A DNA stretch of 56,193 bases, taken from IMG/VR virus record IMGVR_UViG_3300033141_000787, positions 1-56,193 of that record; one strand, 5' to 3'. The stretch comes from a virus. The position numbers and the translations under genes were made by a program. Shown piece by piece: positions 54,912 to 56,193 of this stretch. How positions within the stretch are numbered: the stretch's first letter is position 1; each line of letters opens with the position of its first letter. Below the pieces are notes generated by a model, which was not told the DNA's origin, searched no databases, and worked only from the letters and a program-made list of their open reading frames with translations.

Positions 54912-55412
54912 ATGTCAGATGTAGTAAGATATAGTATAAGTGTTGAGCCAAGAGAGGAACTGACCACAGAGAATGGAGGTACAGAAGTTGTACTTGCCAG
55001 TGAAGTTAATAAAGTCCTTGGTGGTAGTGGCAGTGCCGTAACAACTGACTATTCAGGTACAGCAGTCAACCAAGGCTATAAGGACGGCTCAGTAAATTAT
55101 TTAGAATGTACAGATGATGCTGCTGTAGCAATATCTACTGAGGCTACTGCTTCGTTTGTGTTTATAAAGAATACGGGCTATACATATAGTTCGGCTACAG
55201 CATTAGGTGCAGCTTCATCTAATAGTGTCAAGGTAACCATAGTAAACAGTACTACTACCTTGTTGGGTATTCTTGACGCTGGTGAGTGTATGGTATTTAA
55301 AGATGATAATGCTGGAATCGACTGTACTAAGATATTTGTACAGACTGTAACGAGTTCTGGTGGGGCAGTAACTGACGACCATCTTGCAGTAGAATACTTG
55401 GTAGTTGATTAA
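54912..55412 (+). CDS. Virion protein, tandem paralogue A
   Basis: The 166-residue protein shares ASEVN, QGYKDG..NYLE.T, EATASFVFIKNTGYTYSS and LAVEYLV with the next gene. The pattern of short beta strands suggests a compact beta sandwich. It lies between the neck gene and the tail fibre and may be a fibre-base subunit. GAGGTAG precedes its ATG. Confidence 0.65.
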   Translation: MSDVVRYSISVEPREELTTENGGTEVVLASEVNKVLGGSGSAVTTDYSGTAVNQGYKDGSVNYLECTDDAAVAISTEATASFVFIKNTGYTYSSATALGAASSNSVKVTIVNSTTTLLGILDAGECMVFKDDNAGIDCTKIFVQTVTSSGGAVTDDHLAVEYLVVD

Positions 55413-55423
55413 TTGAGGTTACA

Positions 55424-55978
55424 ATGAGTAATTCTGTAAGGGCTAAAATAGGAGTATATCCAGTAGAGATTCTTGCTGATAACGATGGTAACACTCACGA
55501 AATACCAGCAAGTGAGGTTAATCATAACTTATCAGGCGAGCTTACTGTATCCTTAGAGTATCCATTTACAGGACGTTATGATTACCAGGGATATAAAGAC
55601 GGCGAACCCTATTACATAGAAGCCACAAGTAGTGCTCACACTAATCCGTTACATGAAGCTACAGCATCATCAATACTTATAATTAATACCGGTTATAAGT
55701 ATAGCAGTTTTTCAGAGCTTGGTACACTTAATGATGGCACACTGCTTGAGATAGCAGTAGATGGAGTAGTAATAGCAAGACTTAACAAGGGTGAACCGAT
55801 ATTGCTCAAAGACGCTAACGCATTATTGGACTGTACCGATATATCAATGCGTACAGTAAAATCGGATGGAACTGTGGATACCTCATTAGATTCATTGGCT
55901 GTAGAGTTCTTGGTTACTCACGTACCTGACGGGTTGTATGGCCTTGTTGAGACAATACTTCTTGAATTAGGAGCGTAG
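55424..55978 (+). CDS. Virion protein, tandem paralogue B
   Basis: The 184-residue protein matches the preceding gene in order and key blocks (PASEVNHNLSG, YQGYKDGEPYYIEAT, EATASSILIINTGYKYSS, LAVEFLV), with an extra C-terminal helix (GLYGLVETILLELGA). The pair arose by tandem duplication. Two base pairs separate it from the tail fibre gene. Confidence 0.65.
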   Translation: MSNSVRAKIGVYPVEILADNDGNTHEIPASEVNHNLSGELTVSLEYPFTGRYDYQGYKDGEPYYIEATSSAHTNPLHEATASSILIINTGYKYSSFSELGTLNDGTLLEIAVDGVVIARLNKGEPILLKDANALLDCTDISMRTVKSDGTVDTSLDSLAVEFLVTHVPDGLYGLVETILLELGA

Positions 55979-55980
55979 TT

Positions 55981-56193
55981 ATGGCTACATGGACTAAAGA
56001 TAACATAGTAATACCTGTTGTATCAACTACAATTCCTTCCTACGTGAAAGTTGTAAGGGAGGATTTAACATATCCTGCTGATGCAGTATCATGTACTCAG
56101 ACCACTAAATCTGTAAGTAGGTGGATTCCTGATACAGACTTGGATACAGAGTATGAATACGTTGTATACGTTGATGATATTGAGGTAGGACGT
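55981..56193 (+). CDS. Tail fibre, 5' part (continues at base 1)
   Basis: ATG 55981 begins MATWTKDNIVIPVVSTTIPS and reads through the right edge into base 115 without a frame change, so the full protein has 1485 residues. The start is supported by GGAG at 55970-55973 and 2-bp spacing from the preceding gene. This N-terminal part probably attaches the fibre to the virion. The main description is under the entry at 1-4359. Confidence 0.85.
   Translation, partial: MATWTKDNIVIPVVSTTIPSYVKVVREDLTYPADAVSCTQTTKSVSRWIPDTDLDTEYEYVVYVDDIEVGR
56080..56193. repeat. Terminal direct repeat, right copy
   Basis: It is identical to bases 1-114. See the left copy for the interpretation as circular overlap or terminal redundancy. 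Confidence 0.95.

Overview
The window is the complete genome of a tailed, podovirus-like bacteriophage. Bases 1-114 are repeated at 56080-56193, so the molecule was assembled as a circle, or is terminally redundant, with a unit length of 56,079 bp. The tail-fibre gene runs across the junction. The DNA is AT-rich and densely packed, genes usually have strong AGGAGG-type ribosome binding sites, and many stops and starts overlap as ATGA or TAATG. No integrase, excisionase, CI-like repressor, RNA polymerase or functional tRNA gene was recognised, so a virulent lifestyle using host RNA polymerase is the simplest reading. A GH24 lysozyme suggests a bacterial host with an accessible murein layer. The host itself cannot be named from the sequence.

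On the circle there are two transcription blocks. The plus-strand late block (43,594 through the junction to 16,507) carries, in order, a small DUF2279-like membrane protein, small terminase, a basic mini-protein, large terminase, P22-type portal, scaffold, major capsid, a small capsid-associated protein, a 990-residue neck/fibre protein, two tandem paralogous virion proteins, the mosaic tail fibre, neck/connector proteins (one with an inserted carbohydrate-binding-like domain), a membrane/lysis cassette, a large tail-nozzle-like protein and a set of ejection (internal virion) proteins ending in a 1439-residue protein with an HEIGH zinc-protease motif. No tape measure or sheath was seen.

The minus-strand block (43,060 down to 16,513) starts with many tiny accessory genes, several of them tandem paralogues or broken copies. 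It continues through a clamp-like protein, SF3 helicase, a 3-kb island of foreign-looking cargo genes, a metallophosphoesterase, more small genes, an OB-fold candidate, a PD-(D/E)XK nuclease, a RecA/Sak4-type ATPase, an ERCC4 nuclease and a UDG-PolA fusion polymerase, and ends with lysozyme and a few small genes. The two blocks diverge at about 43.1-43.6 kb and converge at 16.51 kb.

Regulation visible in the sequence: near-consensus sigma-70 promoters at 48811-48839 (+, scaffold/capsid), 34521-34549 (-, into the cargo island and replication genes) and 9758-9786 (+); and one exact sigma-54 type -24/-12 element at 43123-43138 (-), upstream of the early block, with a GC-rich repeat-bearing stretch behind it.

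The most interesting part is 31.1-34.35 kb. Here small cargo genes alternate with imperfect inverted-repeat elements placed at each gene's 3' end, one of which (32288-32363) folds and is bounded like an integron attC site, and three of which share the end GTTGCCC. It resembles an integrase-free gene-cassette array inside a phage. Also notable are a dense TGACA/TGTCA repeat cluster (26.33-26.62 kb, possible origin), a long cruciform in the late operon (51.8-51.9 kb) and several recently broken small genes.
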